A stretch of DNA of 64,000 nt from CBDCCT01 sp965214995 (GCA_965214995.1 CBDCCT010000002.1:3162001-3226000), one strand, 5' to 3'; numbered from the stretch's first letter, positions 8,799 through 17,513 are shown. The notes: generated from the sequence alone by a model not told the origin. Made by a program: numbers and translations.

Positions 8799-9274
8799 AT
8801 GAAACTCGGCGTTTTCACGGTGATGCTCCCCGGCCTGACGCCGGAGGAGGCAGTTGTTGAACTGGGAAGTGCAGGTTACCAGGGCGTGGAGTGGCGCGTG
8901 GTCCACGTCCCAGCCAAAAAGCATGGTGAAGCCCTCTCTGGGGAAACAACCGCTGCACGTTGTCTCTTACACCGCAGGAGGCAAAGAGGGCGCGCGTGCT
9001 GTCCGAAGGCGCGGGTCTCGAGATTCCAAACTTGGGCACCTACATCGCGGTGGGAGATACCGAGGCGACCGAGCGGGCGCTTGCCTTCGCCAAGCTCTGC
9101 GGCGCACCGCAAGTTCGAGTCGGCGTAGGAGCGCCAAATCCGGAGGTGTCCTGAATTGTGTGTTTGAGCGAATGTCCTTGCGTCGCTGACGGGGCCGGTT
9201 CGGAGCCATAAACAATTCGTGGCACACGCGCCAAATCCCAGCTACGCCGAGAGCTTCCGGGTAGCCGAAAGAGC
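8799..9274 (+). pseudogene. Broken sugar phosphate isomerase/epimerase (TIM barrel)
   Basis: The opening MKLGVFTVMLPGLTPEEA and GYQGVEWRV match the xylose-isomerase-like TIM-barrel family. Near 8925 the homology shifts frame (from the frame of 8799 to that of 8930), continuing as WGNNRCTLSLTPQEA and IPNLGTYIAVGD through GAPQVRVGVGAPNP. It is then interrupted by the element at 9142-9227. After the element the same frame resumes as APNPSYAESFRVAER and homology ends near 9274, less than half the family length. The gene therefore has a frameshift, an insertion and a 3' truncation. It overlaps nothing intact and was presumably the third enzyme of the upstream catabolic module. Confidence 0.8.
9142..9227 (+). 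mobile_element. MITE-like element, copy 1, inside the isomerase pseudogene
   Basis: An 86-bp non-coding insert flanked by direct copies of GCGCCAAATCC (9131-9141 and 9228-9238). Removing it restores the reading frame across the junction. The ends are imperfect inverted repeats sharing GTGTCC/GTGTGCC and GAATTGT. A second copy in opposite orientation lies at 22547-22631, about 85 percent identical by eye. No transposase is present, so it would have been moved in trans. Confidence 0.75.
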
Positions 9275-9514
9275 ATCGACGAGATATGGTTCGTCTGCAA
9301 GAAGCCGGAGGAACTCGGACAAATCCCCGATGCAGACAAGCTCACCTTGGAACTGCTGCTCGAGTTTAGCAGCCACCAGAGCCGCGAACGCCTCTCCGTC
9401 AAAGTCTCAGACGTTTATAAAACCATAGAACAGACGATCCGCGAGAACAAAATCAAAGAAAAATTCTTTAGCGTCTGGTGCCCCTTCAGTCGCACCTTTG
9501 GCGTACTCTGTTGA
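9275..9514 (+). pseudogene. Unrecognised coding remnant
   Basis: An open frame ending in TGA at 9512-9514 reads as plausible protein (IDEIWFVCKKPEEL, LTLELLLEFSSHQSRE, VSDVYKTIEQTIRENK, FFSVWCPFSRTFG) but has no start codon and joins directly to the truncated isomerase. The amino-acid composition is normal and more Lys-rich than the neighbours, suggesting DNA from another source. I do not recognise the family. It probably is the tail of a gene whose front was lost in the rearrangement that also truncated the permease at 9544-9705. Confidence 0.35.
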
Positions 9515-9543
9515 GCGGTCACGGGCAAGAACTTCATACCTGG

Positions 9544-9705
9544 GCGCCGGAGCTCCGCCTGGCGCTCCGGCGCGACGTTGCCCTCGAGCCCCACCAAGCC
9601 GGTGACCACGTTGCCCAGAACGGCGCGTATGAGCCCGAACACGACCAGGAGGACCCCGAAAAGCGCGGGGAGCGCGAGCAGAACGCGGCGAGCGATAAAG
9701 GTCAA
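9544..9705 (-). pseudogene. N-terminal fragment of a DppB-type ABC permease
   Basis: Reading from a TTG at 9705, TFIARRVLLALPALFGVLLV is the standard first membrane segment of a peptide-transporter DppB permease. It is followed by the start of the periplasmic loop (APERQAELRR) and homology stops near residue 54. No other part of the transporter is present. It is a fifth, decayed peptide-transport locus in the window. Confidence 0.65.
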
Positions 9706-9821
9706 CGTGGGCGCGCCTCTTTCACACCACGGGCGCTTTTCTCGTGGGTTAAGCCGTTTCGCGCCGTCGCCTGACTCGTGCTCGGTAACCGTCGCTCTCC
9801 CCTTTTTTCCTGCGAACGGTT

Positions 9822-11027
9822 TTACGAAACGGGTAGGATGAGGCTCTCCAAGTCCCTCGGATAGACCGTCAGGAACTCGGGCGCGTCTTCGGTCACGAGG
9901 ATGGTGTCGGAGTGACGGAAGCCCCCCAGCCCCTCGACGTAAAGGCCGGGTTCGACGGTGAAGAGCATCCCCGGCTGCATGACCGTGTCGTCTCCCACAT
10001 CCAGAAAGGGTCCCTCGTGATAGCGGATGCCGATGTTGTGTCCCGTGTGGTGCCGCCAGAAGGGGGTGAGGTCGTGCTTATCGAAGTAGGCCCGCACCGC
10101 CTCGTCAACGCTGCTGCACGGCCTTCCGGCGCGGCAGGCGTCGATGGCTAAGTCCTGCAAGGCCAGCATATGTCCAAAGTACCTCCTCTGCTCCCGGCTG
10201 GGCTCGCCCAAAAACATCGTGCGCTCGAGCTCCGACCAGTAGCCGAACATCGGGCAGGTCGCGCCCGTGACCAGGGTGTCGCCCTTTTCGAACACGGCGT
10301 TGATGTTGAGCGAGTGCGGCAGCGCGCCGTGCGCGCCCACCTGGCCGCGGTAGCCCGCCGCCGGGCCGGAGCCGCCCCACGAGAGCGCCCGGTAGCCGCC
10401 GCCGTACGCGGCGAGAAGCTCCTGGGTGGCGTCATAGGCGGCCCTCATCTCGACCTCGGTCTCGCTCAAGCCGGGCTGGGTGTAGTCCTGCAGGAGGCGG
10501 TGCGCCCGGGCCGCCCAGAGCGCCGACTCGCGGATGAGCGCCACTTCGGCGGCGCTTTTGACCTGCATGGCCTCTTCCAACGCGTCGTCCAAAGGTTCAT
10601 GGGTCGCGCCTGTGAGGTCCGACAGCTTGGGGCCGCGGTAGCCCATCACCTTGGCGTAGCCGTCGCCGTCACCCATGAACGTCCCCCCGGCCATCTCGAG
10701 TTCCTCCATGAGCCGCGCGAGCTGCGTCATGGGATGGTCCTTGTCGGGATATTCGGGATAGGCCGCCACCCGGTCGACGGACGCGTACGCCTGGGCGTGC
10801 TCGAGCTCTAAGCGAGGCACGAACAAAACCGTCTCGCCGGCACGACTGATGAGCAGCGCCACGGGCCGTTCCGTCGGGACGAACGCGAAGCCCGAGAGGT
10901 AAAAAACGCGGTGGTTGGCCCACCACACGAAGCCCGCCGCTTCCTGGGCGTTGGGGTGCTCCAGAAGTCGCGCGCGCCGCGCGCGGTACTCCGCCTCGGT
11001 TATGGGGGTTGCCAGTGGGTGCGTCAT
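9822..11027 (-). CDS. M24 (pita-bread fold) family protein with altered metal site
   Basis: A 401-residue creatinase/prolidase-fold protein: an N-terminal creatinase-like domain (residues about 1-150) and a C-terminal pita-bread domain with HHTGHNIGIRYHEGPFLD and MLFTVEPGLYVEG. Ordinary M24 aminopeptidases bind two metals with Asp, Asp, His, Glu, Glu. Here the first Asp region reads VTGATCPMFGYWSELERT, so the first Asp is absent and the second is Glu, and the last Glu site reads FRHSD. Only the His and one Glu are canonical. Creatinase and some other non-peptidase M24 members also lack canonical ligands, so Xaa-Pro peptidase activity is doubtful. It is divergent from the next peptide transporter. 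Confidence 0.8.
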   Translation of the reverse strand: MTHPLATPITEAEYRARRARLLEHPNAQEAAGFVWWANHRVFYLSGFAFVPTERPVALLISRAGETVLFVPRLELEHAQAYASVDRVAAYPEYPDKDHPMTQLARLMEELEMAGGTFMGDGDGYAKVMGYRGPKLSDLTGATHEPLDDALEEAMQVKSAAEVALIRESALWAARAHRLLQDYTQPGLSETEVEMRAAYDATQELLAAYGGGYRALSWGGSGPAAGYRGQVGAHGALPHSLNINAVFEKGDTLVTGATCPMFGYWSELERTMFLGEPSREQRRYFGHMLALQDLAIDACRAGRPCSSVDEAVRAYFDKHDLTPFWRHHTGHNIGIRYHEGPFLDVGDDTVMQPGMLFTVEPGLYVEGLGGFRHSDTILVTEDAPEFLTVYPRDLESLILPVS

Positions 11028-11170
11028 GAATTCTCCTCAACCTCTCCTCAACATGGTCAGGCGTTGGTAGCGGTGCTCATAAGATTAAAGGCGGGCATCT
11101 ACATGTGTACATACGGCTCACCCTGTTTTGACACCCTATCTTGACATCGCCATTCTGACATCGTTTTATT

Positions 11171-11199
11171 TTGACATCGCCAACGCCCGGGTGTAACAT
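11171..11199 (+). promoter_or_regulatory. Promoter of peptide transporter system 2
   Basis: TTGACA at 11171-11176, 17-base spacer, TAACAT at 11194-11199, followed by a leader to the binding-protein gene at 11282. TTGACATCGCC-like or TGACATCG sequences recur near 11142, 11156 and 11171, so the -35 element sits in a short repeat cluster that may bind a regulator. Confidence 0.6.
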
Positions 11200-11281
11200 A
11201 CCTCACAGCTACTTGTCACGACAGCTTTTGTAAAAAACCCGTTGCGGCCGATGTCAGGCTCAGGTTCTCCAGGGAGGAAAG

Positions 11282-12850
11282 ATGAAAAAGCTCTTTACCG
11301 GCCTCGTCTTGTTGGCGGCCCTTGCCGCTACCGGGTTCGCGCAGCCCAACCCGCAGGTGCTCAACTTCGGCGTCTATTTTGAACCCTCCGGCATCGACCC
11401 GCACGTCAGCACCGACGCGGCGGCCACCTGGATGGCGAACAACATTTATGACACCTTGGTTCGTTACGACACGACGACGCAAGACGACGGCACGGTTGTG
11501 GGCACGACCGAGGTCAAGCCGTGGCTGGCCGAGTCCTGGACGGTTTCCGACGACGACCAAACGTACACGTTCCAGATTCGGCAGGGCGTCACCTTTCACA
11601 ATGGTGCCGACCTCACCGCCGAGGATGTCGCGTTCAGCCTCCGGCGGGTGCTGACTCTCGATTTTGCGCCCGCCCAGCTCCTCAAGACCTGTCTTGACGC
11701 GGACGGCGTCGAGGTCACGGGTGAGCTCGAGGTGACCGTCACCCTCACCAACGCCTGCCCCTTCTTCCTCAGCCTGCTCGTGCAAACGCCTACCGGGGCC
11801 ATCATGGACGAAGATTATGTGATGGAGCACGGCGGGGTCGAGGCGGAGACGCCCAACGAGTTTTTGCGGACCAACGGCACCGGCACCGGCCCCTTCATGT
11901 TTGCCAACTGGGAGCCCGGGGTGCAGTACGAGCTTGTGGCTTTTGAAGACTACTGGGCGGGGCCGCCTGAACTCGAGCGGGTTTCCTTCCGCGTCATCAG
12001 CGACCTTGCCAACCAGTTCCTGCTGCTCCAGCAAGGCCGCTTGGACGTGGTTTACAACCCGCCCGTGGACATTTTGCAGCAGGCGCTCGACAACCCCGAC
12101 CTCACGGTGATAGACCAGCAGTCGGTGGGCTTGCAGACGCTTTACATGTCCAACATCCAGCCGCCCTTCGACGACGTGCGGGTGCGTCAGGCGGTCATGT
12201 ACGCGCTCGACCCGCAGGAAATCAGCGACGCCGCCACGCTCGGGCTGGCGACGCCCGCCTCGAGCGCCTTCCCGGACGCGCTGCCCGGCTATAACGGCAC
12301 CTTCTGGCCCTATGAGCGCGATGTAGAGAGGGCCAGAGAACTCCTCGCGGAGGCTGGGTATCCAAACGGCTTCAGCACCACCCTCGCCTACAACAGCGGC
12401 AACGCCCAGCGCGAGATTTCGGCGGTCGTGGCGCAGTCCCAGCTCGCCGAGGTGGGCATCCAGGCGGACGTGCAGGCGGTGGCCTGGCCGACCTTTGTCG
12501 AGGGCTTCCAGAGCGGCACCATGCCCATGTTCGTCGTGAGCGGCCTCGCCGCGCCCGTCCCCGACCAGTTCGTCAGGGACACCTTTGCGACCGACAGCGC
12601 CGGGGTGGGCGGCAACTACGCCTTTTACAGCAACGAGCGCGTCGACGAACTCGTGGCCGACCTAAGCGCGACCACCGACGAAGCCGCGCGGCAGGCCATC
12701 ATGGACGAGCTTCAGCAGGTCCTGGTCGAAGATTTGCCCTCGGCTTATCTCTATAACGCGACGCTCTTTTACGTGACCCGCGCGGAGGTCCAGGACTGGG
12801 TGATGTATCCCTCCGGCGACTGGTTCTTTAACACGGTTCACAAGGAGTAG
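11282..12850 (+). CDS. Peptide ABC transporter substrate-binding protein, SBP family 5 (system 2)
   Basis: Secreted binding protein, 522 residues, ATG start behind the strong ribosome-binding sequence AGGGAGGAAAG. Residues 1-20 (MKKLFTGLVLLAALAATGFA) form a signal peptide. The family 5 pattern follows: SGIDPHVSTDAA near 38, VKPWLAESWTVSDD near 79, QGVTFHNGADLTAEDV near 101, and the C-terminal lobe with YNSGNAQREISAVVAQSQL near 371. Length is typical for DppA/OppA-type receptors. It delivers peptides, or possibly other ligands of this versatile family, to the permeases at 13053-14922. A 200-bp gap with a hairpin separates it from them. Confidence 0.9.
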   Translation: MKKLFTGLVLLAALAATGFAQPNPQVLNFGVYFEPSGIDPHVSTDAAATWMANNIYDTLVRYDTTTQDDGTVVGTTEVKPWLAESWTVSDDDQTYTFQIRQGVTFHNGADLTAEDVAFSLRRVLTLDFAPAQLLKTCLDADGVEVTGELEVTVTLTNACPFFLSLLVQTPTGAIMDEDYVMEHGGVEAETPNEFLRTNGTGTGPFMFANWEPGVQYELVAFEDYWAGPPELERVSFRVISDLANQFLLLQQGRLDVVYNPPVDILQQALDNPDLTVIDQQSVGLQTLYMSNIQPPFDDVRVRQAVMYALDPQEISDAATLGLATPASSAFPDALPGYNGTFWPYERDVERARELLAEAGYPNGFSTTLAYNSGNAQREISAVVAQSQLAEVGIQADVQAVAWPTFVEGFQSGTMPMFVVSGLAAPVPDQFVRDTFATDSAGVGGNYAFYSNERVDELVADLSATTDEAARQAIMDELQQVLVEDLPSAYLYNATLFYVTRAEVQDWVMYPSGDWFFNTVHKE

Positions 12851-13033
12851 CGCCTTGATAGCAGGCAACACCCTGGTTTGAGGGAGATGTAGTCTATAAG
12901 TTGCTGTGTGAGACGTAGTTTCGGAGATGATACCTGCGTTGAATCACTTCAATCGTTCTGCAAACCGCTGTGAGATGACGGTGTGAGGTGCGGGTGCTTA
13001 AAAAGACGAGCACAAAGGTGAAGATGACGAGCG

Positions 13034-13053
13034 TGGCACCTCAACCGGTGCCA
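13034..13053 (+). promoter_or_regulatory. Hairpin at the start codon of the system 2 permease
   Basis: TGGCACC (13034-13040) and GGTGCCA (13047-13053) form a 7-bp stem with a 6-nt loop. The last base is the A of the ATG, and no Shine-Dalgarno sequence is visible. The hairpin would limit permease translation or block RNA decay toward the binding-protein message. Confidence 0.45.
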
Positions 13054-14066
13054 TGCTGACCTTTATCGTCCGCCGACTCTTCGCGCTCGCGCTGCTCCTC
13101 GTCGGCATCAGCCTCATCACCTTTTTGCTGGTCAGGCTCGTGCCGGGCGACCCGGCGGCGCTCTACTACGGCGGCGCGCCGGTCAGCGAGGAGGTCTTGC
13201 AGACGCTGCGGCGTCGGTGGGGGCTCGACCAGCCGCTCCCCGTGCAGTACCTTTACTACCTGGGGGGCTTGGCGCGCGGGAATTTGGGGGTCTCGCTCTC
13301 GAGCGGCCGCCCCGTCTTAGAGGACCTCTTGGCCCGCTTCCCGGCTACGTTGGAACTCACCCTGGCGGGCATCCTCCTCGCCGTCGTCGTCGGCCTGCCG
13401 CTGGGCGTCCTCGCGGCGTTGCGCCGCAACCGCCCCACCGACCACCTGCTGCGCGTCGTGTCGCTCGTCTCGCTGGGGATGCCCAGCTTCTGGCTGGGGC
13501 TCGTCCTCATCTACCTTTTCTCCTACCGCTGGCCGGTGTTCCCGCCCGCCGAGGGTCGCCTGGCGCTCGACGTCGCCGCGCCCGAGCCCATCACCGGGAT
13601 GCTCACGCTGGACAGTCTTTTACGGGGCGACTGGGCCGCGCTCGAGTCGGCGTCGTTGCAACTCCTCGCGCCGGCCATCACGGTGGCGCTCGGGCTGGTG
13701 GCGGTTATCGTGCGGATGCTTCGGGCGGGGATGCTCGAGGAGCTTGGCAAAGATTATGTGCGCACGGGTCACGCCAAAGGGCTCCCGTCACGCCTCATCT
13801 TCTACAAACACGCGCTCCGCAACGCCATTATCCCCACGCTCATCGTCGTCAGCCTCCAGGTCGGCGCGCTTTTGGGGGGCAACGTGCTGGTCGAGGCGGT
13901 GTTCGCCTGGCCGGGGGTGGGGCTCTACTACATCAACGCCATCAACAGCCTCGACTACAACGCGGTGCTGGGCGCGACGCTGCTTATCGCGGTGGTGTTC
14001 GCGCTCATCAACCTGCTGGTAGACATCCTGCACGCCTTTATCGACCCGAGGGTTCAGTATGGCTAG
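13053..14066 (+). CDS. Peptide ABC transporter permease, DppB/OppB family (system 2)
   Basis: Inner-membrane permease, 337 residues. LTFIVRRLFALALLLVG opens the first membrane segment, VPGDPAALYYGG follows, and the EAA-type loop DYVRTGHAKGLPSRL is near 232-246. EAVFAWPGVGLYYINAI near 285 is the usual C-terminal hallmark. The start codon lies in a stem-loop. It overlaps the DppC gene by 8 bp. No ATPase gene follows in this locus, so ATP-binding subunits must come from another set, such as those at 3822-6007 or 33909-35546. Confidence 0.92.
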   Translation: MLTFIVRRLFALALLLVGISLITFLLVRLVPGDPAALYYGGAPVSEEVLQTLRRRWGLDQPLPVQYLYYLGGLARGNLGVSLSSGRPVLEDLLARFPATLELTLAGILLAVVVGLPLGVLAALRRNRPTDHLLRVVSLVSLGMPSFWLGLVLIYLFSYRWPVFPPAEGRLALDVAAPEPITGMLTLDSLLRGDWAALESASLQLLAPAITVALGLVAVIVRMLRAGMLEELGKDYVRTGHAKGLPSRLIFYKHALRNAIIPTLIVVSLQVGALLGGNVLVEAVFAWPGVGLYYINAINSLDYNAVLGATLLIAVVFALINLLVDILHAFIDPRVQYG

Positions 14067-14922
14067 CACGGTCAAGACCTTTGCCGAGAGAGAACATACG
14101 CCGCGCAGGCGTCGCTTACGTCTCAACTCCTCGCTGGTTCTGGGTATGGTTGTCGTCGGCATCATGGTGTTCGGCGCGCTTTTTGCGCCCTACCTTACGC
14201 CCTATAACCCCGTTGAACTCGACATCCCGGCCCGCTTTCAGCCCCCGTCGCCCTCGCACCTCTTCGGCACCGACCAGTACGGCCGCGACATCTTTACCCG
14301 CGTCCTTTACGGCGCGCGCTACGACCTCGTCATCGCGGTGCTGGCCGTTTCCCTCGCCGCCGGGGTGGGGACGCCGCTCGGCATGGTCTCGGGGTATTTT
14401 CGCGGCTCGCTGGAAACGTTCATCATGCGCAGCATGGACCTGCTCCTGGCTTTTCCCAACCTCCTGCTGGCGATGACGCTGGCCGCCGTGTTGGGTCCGA
14501 GCCTCAACAACGCCATTTTGGCCGTGAGCATCGTCGGCATCGCGGGCTACGCCCGCATCGCCTACAGCGCCACGCTCGCCGCTGGGAACGAGACCTATGT
14601 CGAGGCCGCCAAGGCCTTGGGCGCGCCCCACAGTCGCCTGCTCGCGCGCGCCATTTTGCCCGCCATCCTAGCGCCCATCGTCATCCGCGCCACCTTGGGC
14701 ATGGGCTTTACGATTCTATTAGCCGCCGGTCTCGGCTTTATCGGCCTGGGCGCGCAGCCCCCGACGCCGGAGTGGGGCGCGATGATCAACGAGGGCCGCA
14801 ACCAGGTGATCCTCGGGCGCTGGTGGACCTCGGTCTTTCCCGGGCTGGCAATCGTCGTGCTGGTGACGGGCTTTAACCTTTTGGGCGACGGGCTCCGCGA
14901 CGCGCTCGACCCAAGAACATAG
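14059..14922 (+). CDS. Peptide ABC transporter permease, DppC/OppC family (system 2)
   Basis: Second permease, 287 residues, overlapping the DppB gene. A charged N-terminus is followed by a membrane segment (LVLGMVVVGIMVFGALFAP) and the family block LFGTDQYGRDIFTRVLYGAR near 69-88. The EAA-type loop TYVEAAKALGAPHSRL is near 178-193 and GLGFIGLGAQPPTPEWG near 228-244. Length is standard. It closes the operon; the next 1.5 kb contain remnants only. Confidence 0.92.
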   Translation: MASTVKTFAEREHTPRRRRLRLNSSLVLGMVVVGIMVFGALFAPYLTPYNPVELDIPARFQPPSPSHLFGTDQYGRDIFTRVLYGARYDLVIAVLAVSLAAGVGTPLGMVSGYFRGSLETFIMRSMDLLLAFPNLLLAMTLAAVLGPSLNNAILAVSIVGIAGYARIAYSATLAAGNETYVEAAKALGAPHSRLLARAILPAILAPIVIRATLGMGFTILLAAGLGFIGLGAQPPTPEWGAMINEGRNQVILGRWWTSVFPGLAIVVLVTGFNLLGDGLRDALDPRT

Positions 14923-14987
14923 ATGTGGTGGAGGGCGTGGCTAGTAATGCCCCAAATTGATCCTCTGCTGAATGAAGTTGCTAAGAG

Positions 14988-15359
14988 TTAAGAAGCCTGC
15001 TGAGGCAGAAGAGGACAGCAGCGAGAGTCCAGAAACTGCGCCGATGGGCTTTGACCTTCGGCGCGGCTAAAATTAGCATCGGTCGAAACTAGAGACCTTT
15101 CACGACAGAGTCCCCCCGTTCGCCGAAGAAAGTCCCGCACCACCTCCACAAAGCGCTCATGCTCCTCTTGCTGGGGCGAGCGCCCTGAGTTTTCGAGCAC
15201 CACCAACTCCGCGTTCGGGATACCGGCGGCGAGTTCTTGCGAGGCCTCCAGCGGGGCAATCCAGTCGTGGCGGCGTTGCGCGCGTTTCCTGGGGTTGCGG
15301 CTCCAGTCTTTGGCCGCAACCAAACCTGTTCTCCGAAGGGCTTGGTCACTCCCAAACAC
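14988..15359 (-). pseudogene. Degenerate alpha/beta-hydrolase C-terminus
   Basis: The stretch APLEASQELAAGIPNAELVV and VVRDFLRR (about 15120-15266) matches the C-terminal strand and helix of alpha/beta hydrolases that accompany regulatory proteins. The position of the catalytic His (normally GHSP) reads GRSP, so the triad is lost. There is no N-terminal core and the frame runs on past the expected end. It is a remnant. Confidence 0.5.
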
Positions 15360-15362
15360 GCT

Positions 15363-15860
15363 TCATGTTTGCAACATCCCCTCGGCGCCCTCGAGCAGCC
15401 TCGCCACGACCGCCGCGAGGGTCGGTGTCTCTGCACCCTCGACGAAACCTGTTAAGCTCTGCAACCTGGACCGGGCACGGTCGCGCATGTAGGCCTCGCT
15501 GCCGGGGTGCCGCGCCACCAAGTCGAGCCATACCGCGACGTCGTTCGAGGTCTCAGGCGCGTGTTCGAGTAAAAGCTCCGCCAGGTACGTCAGGGTGCGC
15601 AGCGTGTAGGGCTTGGCCCCCAGCTCGTGGGCGAGTCTTAGCGCTTGGCGGCAGTGAGCCAGACCTTCGGGGACACTGCGTCCGGCCCTCACGCGTCCCA
15701 AATGGGTAAGGGCTGAGACTTGCCTCAACCGGTACCCAACACGCTGGCTCAGCTCGAGCGCCAACTGCGTCTTGCCCGCCCAGCCCAGCCCGGTCAGGGT
15801 GACGAGGCGGTGCCTATGAATCAGCCGCAGCAGCCGGGAGAGCTCGTTTTCTCTGCCCAA
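15363..15860 (-). pseudogene. Collapsed AAA/NB-ARC plus TPR regulator (SARP/LuxR type)
   Basis: The front reads GRENELSRLLRLI and VTLTGLGWAGKTQLALELS, the start of an NB-ARC-type ATPase with a damaged P-loop (Trp where Gly is usual). After about 45 residues it jumps to a tetratricopeptide-like tail (GLAHCRQALRLAHELGAKPY and ELLLEHAPETSNDVAVW). Some hundreds of central residues are missing, and no DNA-binding domain is present on either side. Internal deletion and loss of both termini make function unlikely. Confidence 0.6.
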
Positions 15861-16117
15861 CAGGGGCTGGCGTTCCCCGGGCGGCCCGACAGGTGGAGTA
15901 AGGGAAGCGGTGCTTAGAGTGAACGTTCACCCAAAACCCTTTCGCTCCGATGTGCTCGCCGGATTTGACACTTTCTCGATGCCGTTGAGTGTGAGAGAAG
16001 AGGTGTGAGCGGGATGCCGACTGTACCCAACTCTATGTCGCATCGTACAGCACGGGTGACGAAGCTCTTAGCGTGAACACCCGAGTCTCAAAGCCCACAC
16101 CTGACTGACTTGGGTGC
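15861..16117. other. Non-coding stretch with a 12-bp palindrome
   Basis: No gene is visible here. GTGAACGTTCAC at 15919-15930 is a perfect palindrome. It resembles the core of the operators near 25978 and 26185, but it stands next to remnants only, so its role, if any, is unclear. Confidence 0.35.
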
Positions 16118-16375
16118 TCACGCGGCAGCAGGTCGAGCCCCTGCGGGTCGAGTGGTACGCACAAACCGTGGCTGAGCGCTCTGAAAGCTTTCACGTCCGA
16201 AAAGACGGGGGTGGCGTCGCGGCAACGCCGCCGCTAAGAAGGGGACCAACTGCTGCCCCGAGCTTTGGCCGCCGACAGCGTGGACGATAAGCGGTAAGGC
16301 GAAACTTGCTGACACCACGGCCGCAGTGAGTGAAAGGAGTTGGGCGCTTCGCCTGGTTGCGTGCCGGACACTCAT
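16118..16375 (-). CDS. Small hydrophobic protein or remnant, unknown
   Basis: An 85-residue frame starting at ATG 16375. Residues 12-33 are hydrophobic (LLSLTAAVVSASFALPLIVH) and could be a signal or membrane segment; the rest is Arg/Pro-rich and looks like read-through into non-coding DNA. The front vaguely recalls the first segment of integral-membrane transporter components, but no family can be named. No good ribosome-binding sequence is seen. It is probably a decayed gene start. Confidence 0.2.
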   Translation of the reverse strand: MSVRHATRRSAQLLSLTAAVVSASFALPLIVHAVGGQSSGQQLVPFLAAALPRRHPRLFGRESFQSAQPRFVRTTRPAGARPAAA

Positions 16376-16449
16376 TTTAGTCTCCTCTGCTTTGCCCCCC
16401 GCGCTGATCGTGATGGCCGAGATTTGGTCGCTGAGCCTAAGCAGCAGTC

Positions 16450-17460
16450 TTACAACTGGTACGGGTGCGGCCCAAAGTTCGCCTCGTAAAAGGCCGAAAC
16501 CGTCCCACCCGGTGGGACGAGTTCATCGACCTTGGCGCGGTCTTCGTCGGTGACAGCTACCTCGAACGCTTCGAGATTGTCCTCGAGCTGCTCCATCGTC
16601 CGCGGGCCGATGATCGGGCTCGTCACGCCGGGCTGCTGCATACACCAAGCCAAGGCAAACTGCGACAGGGTGCAGCCTTTCTCCTCGACCAGCGGGTTGA
16701 GCCCCTCGATCACGTCAAAGGCGCGGTCGGTAAAGCGCCGCTGCTGAATGGCGTTCTCTTTGACGCTCTCGTAACGGCTGCCTTCAGGGGGTGAACTGTC
16801 TCGGCTGTACTTGCCCGTCAGCAATCCACCCGCCAGCGGACTCCAGGGGATGGTACCCACCCCGTAGGTCTGCGCCATCGGCAGAAGTTCGCGCTCGACG
16901 CGGCGGTCTAACAGGTTGTAGGGAGGTTGCTCGCAGACAAAACGGTTGAGCCCCAGCTCTTTGGCGAGGTACCACGCCTCGGTGAGCTGCCAGGCGGCGA
17001 AGGTGCTGGTGCCGATGTAGCGCACCAGGCCGCGGCGAATAAGGTCGTCCAAGGCTTGCAGGGTTTCGTCGATGGGAATGTCGGGTTGCGGGCGGTGAAT
17101 CTGGTAGAGGTCGATGTGGTCGGTTTGCAGCCGTTTGAGACTCGCCTCGCACTGCTCAACGATGTGGCGGCGGCTGTTGCCCTTAGCGTTCGGGTCGTCA
17201 TCGTCCATAACGCCGTGGACCTTGGTCGCCAACACGACCTTGTCACGTTGACCGTTTCGTTTAAGCGCCTCGCCGGTGACCTCCTCGCTGCGGCCACGGC
17301 TGTAGACGTTGGCGGTGTCCAGAAAGTTGATGCCCGCGTCTAAGGCCCGGTCGATGATGTCGTAAGACGCTTCGGGCTCGGTCTTGCCGCCGAAGTTCAT
17401 GCAGCCCAAGCACAGGGGGCTGACCTTGACGCCGCTGCGGCCTAAGGGACGGTAGTCCAT
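16450..17460 (-). CDS. Aldo/keto reductase
   Basis: Cytoplasmic NADPH-dependent oxidoreductase of the AKR superfamily, 336 residues, ATG at 17460 behind AAGGAGGG. The catalytic tetrad is visible: Asp48 and Tyr53 (FLDTANVYSRGRSEE), Lys80 (VVLATK) and His122 (DLYQIHRP). The cofactor region near the C-terminus reads SPIIGPRTMEQLEDNLEA. The N-terminal RPLGRSGVKVSPLCLGCMNFG is typical of the YajO/Tas/AKR11-like group that reduces diverse aldehydes and ketones. The substrate is not predictable. It is a single-gene unit flanked by remnants on one side and a diguanylate cyclase on the other. Confidence 0.93.
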   Translation of the reverse strand: MDYRPLGRSGVKVSPLCLGCMNFGGKTEPEASYDIIDRALDAGINFLDTANVYSRGRSEEVTGEALKRNGQRDKVVLATKVHGVMDDDDPNAKGNSRRHIVEQCEASLKRLQTDHIDLYQIHRPQPDIPIDETLQALDDLIRRGLVRYIGTSTFAAWQLTEAWYLAKELGLNRFVCEQPPYNLLDRRVERELLPMAQTYGVGTIPWSPLAGGLLTGKYSRDSSPPEGSRYESVKENAIQQRRFTDRAFDVIEGLNPLVEEKGCTLSQFALAWCMQQPGVTSPIIGPRTMEQLEDNLEAFEVAVTDEDRAKVDELVPPGGTVSAFYEANFGPHPYQL

Positions 17461-17513
17461 AATGTTCCCTCCTTCTAAGAGTATAATGCTAAGAGTTTAA
17501 CGCCTTGACGCTT

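Noticed and set aside
13217..14476. 419-residue plus-strand frame over the system 2 permeases
   Set aside because: Pro/Arg/Ala-rich shadow of two clearly recognisable permeases in other frames.
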